Source of the DNA: Desulfosporosinus acidiphilus SJ4
GTDB taxonomy: Bacteria; Bacillota; Desulfitobacteriia; Desulfitobacteriales; Desulfitobacteriaceae
Length of the DNA: 64,000 bases
Assembly: GCF_000255115.2 (NCBI RefSeq)
Contig: NC_018068.1
Coordinates: 3,877,977-3,941,976, forward strand
Reading direction: 5' to 3'
Shown one piece after another: positions 27,031 through 35,829 of the stretch (position 1 is the first letter of the stretch; every line of letters begins with the position of its first letter). Below the pieces are notes generated by a model, which was given only the letters and a program-made list of their open reading frames with translations, was not told where the DNA came from and did no database searches. The translations under genes were made by a program, and so were the position numbers.

Positions 27031-27840
27031 CTAGTCATTTCTTATTCGAATCCACCCTGCCATCCGTCCGGTTCGCGAGCCATCACGGCGATGTGAAAAA
27101 AAACACTCAGGGTTATCTTTTGTACAGAGGGCAGCCATAGTCAAATTTTCAGGCCTTACTCCTTTTTCCATCATCACAATTCTATTAGCCTCCCAGAGAT
27201 CTAGTTGATACTGACCTTCTGAAATCAGGCGCAAAAATGGAGTCTCCTTAAAGTTGGCATGAAACTGAGCTGCGACGCGTTCATCAACCACATAACAACA
27301 AGGACCAATACTGGGGCCAATTGCCACCCAAGCGTTCTCCGTACGACCTCCGGCTTCTTCGAAACACTCTATGGCTTTCCGGCCAATTTTTTGGACGGTT
27401 CCTTTCCAACCGGCATGAGCAATACCAATTGCCTTTAAATCGGGGTAGTAGAAAAAAAGAGGGACACAATCTGCATAAAATGTCATGAGGCCAACGGAAC
27501 TCCTTGTAATAAACCCGTCGACGCCCGGAATAACATTTTCCAAGCCAAGAACCCCCCGGCCTCCATCATGGTTATGAATCCAAGCGACCTTGTCTCCATG
27601 GACCTGTTCTCCTACCACAGCCTCTGCCCATGGGACACCCCATAGGCTAAGCCAACGAGACCGATTTTCCAAAACAGCCGCGGCCTCATCTCCCACATGA
27701 AGTCCTAAATTGAGACCATCGTAGGGAGGGATACTGACGCCTCCATTTCTTGTGGAGAAACCTATATCAATTCCTTCTTCAAGCCAATCAGAGATTGTTA
27801 GAAAACTTAGTTCCCCTCTCGTTTGCCAAGTCCAGTCCAT
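27031..27840 (-). CDS. pgeF: Purine nucleoside phosphorylase/laccase-domain protein (YfiH, PgeF)
   Basis: A 269-residue DUF152 protein. The zinc-binding and active-site residues are in VVGEQVHGDKV (His), MTFYADCVPLFFY (Cys) and AIGIAHAGWKGTVQKI (His). Family members act on purine nucleosides or edit peptidoglycan precursors. It commonly sits in the same neighbourhood as sepF and the sporulation sigma factors, as here. The ATG has GAAGGAG upstream. Confidence 0.92.
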   Translation of the reverse strand: MDWTWQTRGELSFLTISDWLEEGIDIGFSTRNGGVSIPPYDGLNLGLHVGDEAAAVLENRSRWLSLWGVPWAEAVVGEQVHGDKVAWIHNHDGGRGVLGLENVIPGVDGFITRSSVGLMTFYADCVPLFFYYPDLKAIGIAHAGWKGTVQKIGRKAIECFEEAGGRTENAWVAIGPSIGPCCYVVDERVAAQFHANFKETPFLRLISEGQYQLDLWEANRIVMMEKGVRPENLTMAALCTKDNPECFFSHRRDGSRTGRMAGWIRIRND

Positions 27841-27929
27841 CCCTCTGACTCCTTCAATTTCTTTTTAAATATATCATTAAATTAGCACAAGGACAAACCT
27901 GCTATTAGTCCTATTTTCTTTTAGGACTT

Positions 27930-27976
27930 ATAAATAAAGCATAAGCACATGATCTTCACTGACCATGAACTTATGC
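27930..27976 (-). terminator. Terminator after ylmC
   Basis: The minus strand has GCATAAGTTCATG pairing with CATGTGCTTATGC (27939-27976), followed by TTTATTTAT. It lies about 25 bases after the ylmC stop codon. Confidence 0.78.
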
Positions 27977-28001
27977 CTATGGATTCAATTAAGTACTAAA
28001 T

Positions 28002-28280
28002 TCAACGGCGGTCATCATTCTCTGAATGGTATTCCGGAAGATCATGAGCATCAACTAAAATAACATCTACTCCAATCTTTTTGACTCGTTCCCAAGGAAT
28101 CATGAAATCCTCCGGTTTTCCGCCGCCAAAAAGACCCCAGCTGCTTCTTGCCGGTCCGGAAACTACCATTCCCTTAACCACACCTTTTTCAAGATCTAAA
28201 TCAAGATCTTTGATAGGCCCTAACCTTCGACCATCTTTTATATTGACGACATCCAATAAGCGCATATCCGAAATTCGCAT
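28002..28280 (-). CDS. ylmC: YlmC/YmxH family sporulation-associated PRC-barrel protein
   Basis: A 92-residue PRC-barrel protein. MRISDMRLLDVVNIKDGRRL and the GPIKDLDLDLEKGVV segment match YlmC/YmxH, conserved in endospore formers and usually next to sigG, as here. Its function is not established. The ATG at 28280 is chosen because AAGGGGGGG lies a few bases upstream. The leader contains an imperfect inverted repeat (ATGAGGCACG / CGTGCTTCAT, 28318-28361). Confidence 0.88.
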   Translation of the reverse strand: MRISDMRLLDVVNIKDGRRLGPIKDLDLDLEKGVVKGMVVSGPARSSWGLFGGGKPEDFMIPWERVKKIGVDVILVDAHDLPEYHSENDDRR

Positions 28281-28454
28281 AAATCCCCCCCCTTGATCGA
28301 GGCCCAAAATCCGAAGTATGAGGCACGAAATCCATGTTCAGCTGCATCGTTCCGTGCTTCATATATCATCATATGAGGGAAGGTTAATAAATAACCTAAA
28401 ATTCAAGACAATTTCAAGGATATTCTTATGCGAGTTTCTGATTATCATTCTCCC

Positions 28455-29228
28455 TTACACATATTTGCGCATATGCTGCATCGCTGCCTTTTCCAGGCGG
28501 GAAACTTGGGCCTGTGAAATTCCAATCTCGTCGGCAACTTCCATCTGAGTTTTACCATTGAAAAACCTCAACGATAAAATCAGCTTTTCCCGTTCGCTGA
28601 GACGTCTTAGAGCCTCGCGAACAGCAAGTCCCTCTACCCATCCTGTATCCGTTTGTTTATCGTCACCGATTTGATCCATAACAAATATCGGATCTCCTCC
28701 ATCATGATAAATCGGCTCGAATAAAGAGATAGGTTCTTGGATAGCATCCAAAGCAAAAATAACGTCTTCACGCGGCAGGGACAGCTTATTAGCAATCTCT
28801 GAGACTGTTGGTTCACGCGAACACTCACAAACCAACTGATCCCTCACCTGTAAGGCTTTATAAGCAATATCTCTCAGGGACCGACTCACCCTAATGGGAT
28901 TATTGTCTCTCAAGTAGCGGCGTATTTCACCAATAATCATCGGCACAGCATAGGTTGAAAACTTAACGTTTTGACTAAGATCAAAGTTGTCGATGGCCTT
29001 CATCAATCCAATGCACCCAACCTGGAATAAATCATCCACATACTCTCCTCGGTTCGTAAATCTCTGGATGACGCTGAGTACAAGTCGAAGATTTCCATGA
29101 ATTAATTTGTCCCGGGCACTTCGGTCCCCGGCTTGATAAATCACAAACAACTCTTTCATTTTCGCACTGGACAAAACAGGTAGCTTCGAGGTGTTCACGC
29201 CACAGATTTCAACTTTATTTAATGCCAC
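28455..29228 (-). CDS. sigG: Forespore sigma factor sigma-G
   Basis: Sigma-G directs late gene expression in the engulfed forespore. The N-terminal KVEICGVNTSKLPVL is the conserved Fin/anti-sigma-binding region of SigG. Region 2 (DDLFQVGCIGLMKAIDNFD, KFSTYAVPMIIGEIRRYLRD) and region 4 (REKLILSLRFFNGKTQMEVA, ISQAQVSRLEKAA) are complete. Length is 257 residues. The start is GTG with GGAGGTG 7 bases upstream. A sigma-G promoter precedes it. Confidence 0.97.
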   Translation of the reverse strand: MALNKVEICGVNTSKLPVLSSAKMKELFVIYQAGDRSARDKLIHGNLRLVLSVIQRFTNRGEYVDDLFQVGCIGLMKAIDNFDLSQNVKFSTYAVPMIIGEIRRYLRDNNPIRVSRSLRDIAYKALQVRDQLVCECSREPTVSEIANKLSLPREDVIFALDAIQEPISLFEPIYHDGGDPIFVMDQIGDDKQTDTGWVEGLAVREALRRLSEREKLILSLRFFNGKTQMEVADEIGISQAQVSRLEKAAMQHMRKYV

Positions 29229-29260
29229 TTAAGAGCACCTCCCCAGACAATTCTGTTGGA

Positions 29261-29290
29261 AAGTATGCCCGATGAAAGTTTTACTTATTC
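29261..29290 (-). promoter_or_regulatory. Sigma-G promoter of sigG
   Basis: GAATA (29286-29290) matches the sigma-G -35 consensus GHATR, and CATACTT (29261-29267) matches the -10 CATNHTA except its last base. The spacing is exactly 18 bases. The -35 overlaps the last codons of sigE. This would allow sigma-G to amplify its own gene. Confidence 0.68.
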
Positions 29291-30007
29291 TAAACGACAA
29301 AATTCTTTACGCAATCTGCGAATTATCCTCTTTTCCAATCTCGAAATATAGGATTGTGAAATTCCGAGCCGGTCTGCAACCTCCTTTTGAGTTTTCTCTA
29401 CCCCATTATCTAAACCAAACCTTAATTCCATGATGACTTTTTCACGATTCGTCAATCTTTCCATGGCCAAATGTAATAATTGTCGGTCTACCTGTTCCTC
29501 AATAGGCTTCGAGATCACATCATTTTCCGTACCCAAAACGTCAGAAAGCAGTAATTCATTCCCATCCCAATCAATGTTCAAGGGCTCATCAAAGGATACT
29601 TCAGAACGAGTTTTATTATTACGTCTAAGATACATCAAAATCTCATTTTCAATACAACGAGAAGCATAAGTTGCCAATTTTATCTTTTTTTGAGGATCAA
29701 AGGTATTAACGGCTTTAATTAAGCCGATAGTACCAATTGAAACCAAGTCTTCGATTCCTATCCCGGTATTTTCAAATTTCCTGGCAATATACACGACAAG
29801 TCGTAAATTTCGTTCGATTAAGATATCCCTAATCGAATGATCCCCCATCTCTAAACGTTCTAAAAGAATTCCTTCCTCATCCGAATTTAGCGGCGGTGGT
29901 AAGGCTTCACTGCTGCCAACATAATAAATACCGCGAACTGTATAAAATTTCTGACGAAATACGACCCAAAAACGGCTCACTTTATCGAGCACATTACTCC
30001 ACCACAT
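29285..30007 (-). CDS. sigE: Pro-sigma-E, mother-cell sporulation sigma factor
   Basis: Sigma-E controls early mother-cell genes and is made as an inactive precursor. The N-terminal pro-sequence runs to about residue 30 and ends in the processing context [13 protein letters not shown]. Regions 2 ([40 protein letters not shown]) and 4 ([35 protein letters not shown]) are complete. Length is 240 residues. The ATG lies one base past the spoIIGA stop codon, so it is co-transcribed with its protease. Confidence 0.97.
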   Translation of the reverse strand: MWWSNVLDKVSRFWVVFRQKFYTVRGIYYVGSSEALPPPLNSDEEGILLERLEMGDHSIRDILIERNLRLVVYIARKFENTGIGIEDLVSIGTIGLIKAVNTFDPQKKIKLATYASRCIENEILMYLRRNNKTRSEVSFDEPLNIDWDGNELLLSDVLGTENDVISKPIEEQVDRQLLHLAMERLTNREKVIMELRFGLDNGVEKTQKEVADRLGISQSYISRLEKRIIRRLRKEFCRLE

Positions 30008-30010
30008 CAA

Positions 30011-30928
30011 TTATTCATCTCCACCTTTCTGCAATAGTTCCGGGTGCAGTAACGCTTGATATTCACCCTCCGAACTTAACATTTGCCTGACAAGAGCTAC
30101 GGTTGCCTGGATTTGATGAGATCCATTCTTGTCAAAGCAGGTGACCCGCTCAGGCCTGATCCCCAGAAGCCAACTCTGGCGATCAATGGTTTGAAAAGGA
30201 ATAAAAACAAGACGTCTCATTAGATTAGGATTGTCTCTCCATAGGCAGGGCCAAGGATCGTTGCACTCCTCCAAGGACATATTAAGGTAAGACTGCAATT
30301 CATCAGGTATTGAGCTCGCTGCAACTTCTTTCTCTACCAGCAATACAGGGTTTCCGTTCAACGGGTCCCTCAGTTGATTTCCGGTATCTAATAATGCTCT
30401 AAAATTCAAAACATTTTTTCCTTGACCGTCAAAATCAATTTGCAAATCAAAAATAGTCTGTTCTAAGCGAGCACGCCCAACCTGCCATCTCTGCCAAAGA
30501 TGTTGCAGAATCCACCATATAAAACCGCACAATGGCAAAATCCAAAAGGTTCCTTTTGCCAAAGTCAGCAAACTGTAACCAAAGCCCTTGTCAAATTGCA
30601 TCCATCCCCATATGGCATAGACAAACCCCCCAAGCCCAGCTGAAAGAAGCCAAAACCCCACGAAAACTTTGAGAAACGCTTTTAAGCTCCGAGTTGGGTA
30701 AGCCGCCAAAATCATGAAGAAAGGTATGAAAAACTTGCTCAGAGTTGTCCATGGCGGACCGGAATAGCACACTAAGATTACCGGGATTTCTCCAATCAAT
30801 GCCCCAAAAAATAGTCTCTTCGCCCTAATCGGCAGGTGGATCAGGCGGCCGATTAAAATAAGCAGCAGAGCATCAACGGCCCCGTTCACAAGCATATCTA
30901 AATCAAGATAAGTCACAGCTCCGCTCAT
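30011..30928 (-). CDS. spoIIGA: Sigma-E processing peptidase SpoIIGA
   Basis: SpoIIGA is a membrane aspartic protease that cleaves pro-sigma-E after a forespore signal. The N-terminal half has five hydrophobic segments; the C-terminal half is a retropepsin-like domain with the active-site motif ALLDTGNQL (about residue 183). Length is 305 residues. It is the first gene of the spoIIG operon. Confidence 0.96.
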   Translation of the reverse strand: MSGAVTYLDLDMLVNGAVDALLLILIGRLIHLPIRAKRLFFGALIGEIPVILVCYSGPPWTTLSKFFIPFFMILAAYPTRSLKAFLKVFVGFWLLSAGLGGFVYAIWGWMQFDKGFGYSLLTLAKGTFWILPLCGFIWWILQHLWQRWQVGRARLEQTIFDLQIDFDGQGKNVLNFRALLDTGNQLRDPLNGNPVLLVEKEVAASSIPDELQSYLNMSLEECNDPWPCLWRDNPNLMRRLVFIPFQTIDRQSWLLGIRPERVTCFDKNGSHQIQATVALVRQMLSSEGEYQALLHPELLQKGGDE

Positions 30929-30958
30929 TTACGCATCCTTTCCTGATCTATACTAAAA

Positions 30959-30992
30959 ATTATAGCCCAGCAAAGGAGGAAAAAGCTGTCGC
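30959..30992 (-). promoter_or_regulatory. Probable Spo0A-type spoIIG promoter with 22-bp spacing
   Basis: A perfect -10 TATAAT (30959-30964) has no reasonable -35 at 17 bases, but GCGACA (30987-30992, 4 of 6) lies 22 bases upstream. The Bacillus spoIIG promoter has the same unusual 22-base spacing and needs phosphorylated Spo0A. TGTCGCT overlapping the -35 on the other strand matches 5 of 7 bases of a Spo0A box. Confidence 0.55.
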
Positions 30993-31080
30993 TTTCAGTG
31001 ATATGCCTTGGGATTTTTTAGGAGAATTAATGCGAGTGGTGTAGTTTTTAATCGGTCTTTCAACTTCTTCAAGCCAACGA

Positions 31081-31501
31081 TAACCCCACACTTATATGCT
31101 CTCTTTACTCGGTCCTAATTGGTGCTTCCTTTTCAGAGACACTTGGCCAATCCACAGAGCAGGAGTCTAATCGGCTGCCGTGTGGCGATAAGCCCGTCCG
31201 CTTATCGTCAGGCCAGCGGTCCCCTTTCGCCATCCTTGGCTTCGGGGACACTCGGCCGTCCTTGGCCATCGGTTCACATCGGGTACTGCTCTGAGGTTCG
31301 GCACAAAAATATCCGGTGGGCATTTTTGCTTGAAGCGGCTATCTTCAAAGAAACTTGTACGCTGAAGACAGCACCTGCGCTGGCAAATGAGCGAGCCTCG
31401 GATTGCTGAGTGAACGATGTGGGCGAAGGCACCCGACCCAAAGAAATGACCTCTTTTCATCATCCGCTGGTGATACGCAGTGGCACGGGAGTCTGATAGT
31501 A
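31081..31501. repeat. Intergenic repeat element B (640-base gap between mcp and spoIIGA)
   Basis: A non-coding stretch related to element A at 14836-15118. Shared blocks are GGTTCACATCGGGTACT with GGTTCGGC (31268-31302) and AGCCTCGG, GTGAACGATGTGGGCGA, CCCGA, CATCATCCG (31391-31467). The part between the blocks differs and is longer here. It ends in CTGATAGTATAAAAAAA at the terminator of the chemoreceptor gene. Open frames inside have no ribosome sites and are not credible genes. Confidence 0.6.
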
Positions 31502-31539
31502 TAAAAAAACTGCCAGAAAGCCGCTTGGCTCCTGGCAGT
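31502..31539 (-). terminator. Terminator of the CZB chemoreceptor gene
   Basis: The stem ACTGCCAG / CTGGCAGT (31509-31539) is followed on the minus strand by TTTTTTTAT, about 30 bases after the stop codon. Confidence 0.88.
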
Positions 31540-31569
31540 TAATATAATCAATTAAACGAGGGTGCATAT

Positions 31570-32943
31570 TTAACATTCCCGTTGGAGTTCTTCCAATATT
31601 GCTATCACCTCATGGGATGCTTGTGCCATAACATGAAGCAGTTGTCCGGCCTTCTCCTTATCATTCTGCTCAATGGCCAAAGCGGCCTCCCGGGCTAAAT
31701 CATGCACTTGCTTATGCGGAATCTCCAACTTTTCAAAGACTTCAGCAGAGCGGAAATTCGTCTCATTATGGCTTTCTATCCATTTTCCTAAGCGACATAC
31801 ATGATGGTTTCCTACCTCCTTGGCTGTCAAATGTTCATAACCCAAGAGCAAATTGTAAATACGCCATGTCCATAAGAGGTGATCTGTCTTACACAACTCC
31901 AAAGCTTGGTGATTTGATAAATCAGGGACCCTTTTAACTTGTTCTGTCCTGATCGCTTCCAGATCCCGACTGAGATCATAAATCGCCTGACCTGTTTCTT
32001 GGGCAATTTTTTCAATTTCCTCTGCGGCCTGGGTCAATGTGGAAACACTGACAGCAGATTCTTGAACCGCTGCACTCTGCTCTTCACTGCTGGCAGCAAT
32101 ATTCTGGATGTCTTCAGTGATTGAACTAAAGTTTTCTATAATTCCATCTAAAGATGAGGCCGCTTCCTGCATAATCATTTTGCCGTTATTCATAGTTTGG
32201 GATAAAGCCACAATTTTTTGGTTTGTTTCGAGGGAATTTTGACTTAACACGGTTATTTTTTGACGTATATCCGTCACTGATGTTGTTGTATGTTCAGCAA
32301 GCTTACGCACTTCATCCGCCACGACAGCAAACCCCCTGCCCTGTTCCCCAGCTCGCGCTGCTTCAATCGCTGCGTTCAGAGCCAGGAGGTTTGTTTGATC
32401 AGCGACCCCGGCAATAACCCCGACAATTTTTTTAATATCATTCATTGAATTTAGTACTTCTTGAACTTGCCGGCTAACTATAGAAAATTCGTCAAAGGAT
32501 CGTTCAACAAATAAAATAGCTTCCTGTATCTTATCGCCTCCAGAGACTGCGGCATTCGTAGCTTGCTCTACGAAACCGGCGGAGTTCGTGGCAGATTGGG
32601 CGACTTGATTGGAGGAAGCCTCTAATTCTTCAGACTGAGCCGCAAGATTTGTCAGATGATCCGTTTGTTCCTCTACTTTATGCAACATTTGACGTATAGA
32701 TGTCATACCCATCAAGCGCTGCACAGAATTATCGATATCACTTAGAGAAGCAGAGGATGATGCTTGCCGTTCGGCTATGACCTGATTAAGAATCTCAACC
32801 ACCGGATAAAGTGAGCTTGAAGGCGCGATATCAACTTCTAAGGGCTCTATAAAATTACTTTGTGTTAACGCCTTATACATCTTTTCACAATCTAAGTTGT
32901 GGTCTTGAATTATTTGCTCATTCTCACGTTTAAATAATCCCAT
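31570..32943 (-). CDS. Soluble methyl-accepting chemotaxis protein with C-terminal CZB zinc domain
   Basis: A 457-residue chemoreceptor with no membrane segment. Residues about 75-330 form the signalling coiled coil with the hairpin tip [20 protein letters not shown], which contacts CheA and CheW. The C-terminal 120 residues are a chemoreceptor zinc-binding domain: [28 protein letters not shown] and [11 protein letters not shown] supply its His, Cys, His, His ligands. CZB receptors sense zinc or oxidants such as hypochlorous acid. The ATG at 32943 is 11 bases after GAGG; an ATG four codons upstream is too close to that site. It is flanked by terminators and so is probably monocistronic. Confidence 0.92.
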   Translation of the reverse strand: MGLFKRENEQIIQDHNLDCEKMYKALTQSNFIEPLEVDIAPSSSLYPVVEILNQVIAERQASSSASLSDIDNSVQRLMGMTSIRQMLHKVEEQTDHLTNLAAQSEELEASSNQVAQSATNSAGFVEQATNAAVSGGDKIQEAILFVERSFDEFSIVSRQVQEVLNSMNDIKKIVGVIAGVADQTNLLALNAAIEAARAGEQGRGFAVVADEVRKLAEHTTTSVTDIRQKITVLSQNSLETNQKIVALSQTMNNGKMIMQEAASSLDGIIENFSSITEDIQNIAASSEEQSAAVQESAVSVSTLTQAAEEIEKIAQETGQAIYDLSRDLEAIRTEQVKRVPDLSNHQALELCKTDHLLWTWRIYNLLLGYEHLTAKEVGNHHVCRLGKWIESHNETNFRSAEVFEKLEIPHKQVHDLAREAALAIEQNDKEKAGQLLHVMAQASHEVIAILEELQREC

Positions 32944-33180
32944 GCTAAACATCATCCTCGTCCTTCTTAAATTTTAAATAAAGAGTTAGACACCGATTTT
33001 ATAAATTTCAATCTAGTTATGCATTATTCTACAAAATAACCTTAATTCCTTCAAGTAGTTCTATGTTAAGCAATTCTATATTTCTAAAAATTATAACTCG
33101 GATTTTATGTGGTTATAGCAACGGCATCTCTTACTTTTCTCCAGCTTACTAAAAGTCTATCCCTCGTTTAGTATCCATGT
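32944..33180. other. Gap between mcp and the ftsZ terminator
   Basis: AT-rich spacer upstream of the chemoreceptor gene. TTGAAA and TAACTC spaced 17 bases form a poor sigma-A candidate. No sigma-D site or other feature is apparent. Confidence 0.4.
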
Positions 33181-33222
33181 AAAAACCCCCTAGATAGAGC
33201 TTTATCGTTCTATCCTAGGGGG
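33181..33222 (-). terminator. Terminator of ftsZ
   Basis: A strong stem, CCCCCTAG(G)ATAGA pairing with TCTATCTAGGGGG (bases 33185-33222), is followed on the minus strand by TTTTTAC. It lies about 100 bases after the ftsZ stop codon. Confidence 0.87.
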
Positions 33223-33324
33223 GCATTGATCCAATATTTAATCATTATCGGAGTTATAAGGAACCTTTTTCCTAAAACAATGGGTACTTCTCTTATTGAA
33301 ATTTGAATTTTACATCAACAATGA

Positions 33325-34389
33325 TTATCTTCTGCGTCGGAGAAATTCAGGAATATCAATATCCACTTCTTTGGCTACCGGTTTAATAATCGTTGTTTCC
33401 TGAGCCTTTCCCTGGGCGCCTGACACACTGGCGTATTGCTGATCAAATCCTGTAGCAATTACAGTAACCCTTAATTCTTCTTTAAGGTTCTCATCAATCA
33501 CCGCACCAAAAATGATGTTCGCCTCAGGATCAGCCGCTTCAGAGATAATCCCTGCGGCTTCATTCACTTCAAAGAGAGTTAGATTTACTCCGCCGGTGAT
33601 ATTAAGCAGCACTCCCTTTGCTCCTTCAATTGAAGTTTCCAACAAGGGACTGGAAATAGCCTTCCGAGCCGCGTCAACTGCCCGGTTTTCTCCGGTGGCT
33701 TGTCCAATTCCCATTAAAGCTGAACCGGTATTAGACATAATCGTTTTTACATCGGCAAAGTCTAAATTGATTAAGCCCGGTACAGCAATCAGGTCTGAAA
33801 TTCCTTGTACCCCTTGACGCAAGACGTCGTCGGCTATCCTAAATGCTTCATGGATGGTAGTATGCTTGTCCACGACCTGTAACAAGCGGTCGTTAGGTAT
33901 TGTTATTAAAGTGTCGACCTTACTTTTAAGTTCAGCAATTCCCTTTTCGGCTTGCATGGCTCTTTTTCGTCCCTCGAACGTGAAGGGCCTGGTAACAACA
34001 CCTACCGTTAGCGCTCCCATCTCCTTGGCAACTTCTGCAACAATGGGAGCAGCGCCTGTACCTGTACCGCCGCCCATACCGGCAGTGACAAAAACCATAT
34101 CTGCACCCTTAAGAACCTTAGCCAATTCTTCACGGCTTTCTTCCGCTGCTTTAGCCCCTATTTCTGGGTTAGCACCTGCCCCAAGACCTTTAGTCAACTT
34201 AATACCGATCTGGACCTTTTGAGTCGCGTGAGAAAGATGTAAAGCCTGTGAATCGGTATTAACAGTTACAAAATTTACTCCTTGTAAACCAGCGGTAATC
34301 ATACGATTCACCGCATTATTTCCGCCACCACCCACACCAATTACCCTGATCTCGGCAATTTGGTTTAATTCAGTTTCAAATTCTAGCAT
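33325..34389 (-). CDS. ftsZ: Cell-division GTPase FtsZ
   Basis: FtsZ forms the cytokinetic ring. The GTP-binding tubulin signature [10 protein letters not shown] (about residues 106-115) and N-terminal [14 protein letters not shown] are present, as is the T7 loop [11 protein letters not shown]. The C-terminal conserved peptide [13 protein letters not shown] binds SepF/FtsA-type partners. Length is 354 residues. The ATG follows GAGGAGG. It is separated by 247 bases from sbp, and no ftsA precedes it. Confidence 0.98.
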   Translation of the reverse strand: MLEFETELNQIAEIRVIGVGGGGNNAVNRMITAGLQGVNFVTVNTDSQALHLSHATQKVQIGIKLTKGLGAGANPEIGAKAAEESREELAKVLKGADMVFVTAGMGGGTGTGAAPIVAEVAKEMGALTVGVVTRPFTFEGRKRAMQAEKGIAELKSKVDTLITIPNDRLLQVVDKHTTIHEAFRIADDVLRQGVQGISDLIAVPGLINLDFADVKTIMSNTGSALMGIGQATGENRAVDAARKAISSPLLETSIEGAKGVLLNITGGVNLTLFEVNEAAGIISEAADPEANIIFGAVIDENLKEELRVTVIATGFDQQYASVSGAQGKAQETTIIKPVAKEVDIDIPEFLRRRR

Positions 34390-34553
34390 CTAGGTTTAAC
34401 CTCCTCGCTTATTATGACCGGAATACAAAAAAGTTCAGCCTCGTTTTTTGACAACGGCTCCCTCTAAAGCACCTGAGGCAATAACCCATAGACTGCCACG
34501 AAGTGCGAAGACTTAATGTATGCGTACTAATAACATCTGAATACATAAAACCC

Positions 34554-34583
34554 TTTAAATTCATTACAAATTCTATATGTCAA
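34554..34583 (-). promoter_or_regulatory. Possible sigma-A promoter of ftsZ
   Basis: A perfect TTGACA (34578-34583) and TTTAAA (34554-34559, 4 of 6) are 18 bases apart in the sbp-ftsZ gap, giving a leader of about 160 bases. Confidence 0.45.
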
Positions 34584-34607
34584 GGCGTTATCCCTTTTTT
34601 TTAAAAT

Positions 34608-34638
34608 AAAAACTTTCAGCAAAGTGTACAACTTTGCT
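34608..34638 (-). terminator. Probable terminator after sbp
   Basis: Stem AGCAAAGT / ACTTTGCT (34618-34638) overlaps the sbp stop codon and is followed on the minus strand by GAAAGTTTTTATTTT. The T run is offset by five bases, so it may be leaky. Confidence 0.6.
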
Positions 34639-34966
34639 ACTTTTTTAACAGGTGTCGCCGAATACTTCCAAGGTTATTGAACAGACGCACACCAAAGGCT
34701 ACGATTGCAGCTAAATAAAGGTCAACTCCAATCCGGTCTCCGATATACGCTAGGGCGGCTGCTAAAAGCATATTACTGAAAAAGCCGCTCAGAAATACTG
34801 TGCTGTCGAAATGATCTTCCTGTGCAGATCGAATGCCGCCCAGAACTGAATCCAAAGCAGCTAAGATCCCTACTGAAAAATATTTAGCATATTCTATCGG
34901 GACTGAAAACGGACTTACATACCCAATAGCTAATCCGAGCACTAAGCCTAATATCGGTAACCACAT
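34637..34966 (-). CDS. sbp: Small basic protein Sbp (DUF1290)
   Basis: A 109-residue membrane protein with three hydrophobic segments. LPILGLVLGLAIGYVSPFSV and FSVGILAALDSVLGGIRSAQ are the DUF1290 signature. It lies between divIB and ftsZ as in Bacillus. Function is not known. Confidence 0.93.
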   Translation of the reverse strand: MWLPILGLVLGLAIGYVSPFSVPIEYAKYFSVGILAALDSVLGGIRSAQEDHFDSTVFLSGFFSNMLLAAALAYIGDRIGVDLYLAAIVAFGVRLFNNLGSIRRHLLKK

Positions 34967-34987
34967 AATCTCAGATCCTCCCTCGAT

Positions 34988-35713
34988 TTAACGGCCAATT
35001 ACCGGCTTTGCCGCAGTAAAATCAATATAGCGTACCCCTTGTTGAAATGATTTATACTCTTTATCATTAATCAATTGCCAAAGGGCATTCAATTTATCTT
35101 TCCATTCCTGTGCTTGTCCCAAACGAACCTCTACCCCGCTTGTCAGGTACAAGGTCATTTGCTGGATAGTATTCACATGAAGTTCCCCAATCTGGCTTAA
35201 GAGTTCTTTGGGAGCTTGTCCCAAGAGGCGGAGAGCCGCAGTCAGAGAAGGATTATTCAGGCTCTGGCCGGGGCCAATGGTATCCGCAACGGCAACTCCG
35301 GTGATAACAGGATAATCTGTTTTAGGCCAACTCTCTAAACGCCGCAAAAAGATGCCCTGAGAATCAACTTCCAAAACCCCTTTAGAAATCACAACTAAAG
35401 CTACTGGCGTCCGCTCAGTAATTTGAATAACTAATGTATGCGGCAGTATTCTCTTGAATTTAACGTCTTGAACGAGAGGATGCATAAAAATCTTATTCTT
35501 CAGGTCTTCTTGATCAAAGAGTAAAAGATTCTGTCCCTTGGCACCGCTGGCTAATTTCAAGATCTCATTTTTCGGAATTGCTGAAAGACCTTGCACCGTA
35601 ATATTTTGAACAACAAACGCACTGGAGCGAAAGAACAAGGCTAAACCCAGTGCGAGTAATACGGCCAATACGGTCAGATAAAAGAAGGATGTATTCGTTT
35701 TCTTGGAAGTCAT
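34988..35713 (-). CDS. divIB: Cell-division protein DivIB/FtsQ
   Basis: A 241-residue bitopic membrane protein: one membrane segment (about residues 12-30), a POTRA domain (VQNITVQGLSAIPKNEILKLA, RILPHTLVIQITERTPVALV) and the FtsQ beta domain. It joins the FtsL-DivIC divisome subcomplex. The ATG follows AGGAGG. It lies downstream of murA in the usual order. Confidence 0.94.
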   Translation of the reverse strand: MTSKKTNTSFFYLTVLAVLLALGLALFFRSSAFVVQNITVQGLSAIPKNEILKLASGAKGQNLLLFDQEDLKNKIFMHPLVQDVKFKRILPHTLVIQITERTPVALVVISKGVLEVDSQGIFLRRLESWPKTDYPVITGVAVADTIGPGQSLNNPSLTAALRLLGQAPKELLSQIGELHVNTIQQMTLYLTSGVEVRLGQAQEWKDKLNALWQLINDKEYKSFQQGVRYIDFTAAKPVIGR

Positions 35714-35829
35714 GACGCAGTTCCTCCTTGTTCCAAGTATAACTAATACAAACCCATTCTGTCATGTCCTTTGAAAAATTTTCTTTATCTTTATAAAGTA
35801 TATCGGCACAAATATCTTTTATATACAGG

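Noticed and set aside
31105-31551. Several overlapping open frames on both strands between mcp and spoIIGA
   Set aside because: All lie in repeat element B or the terminator, overlap one another and lack ribosome sites.
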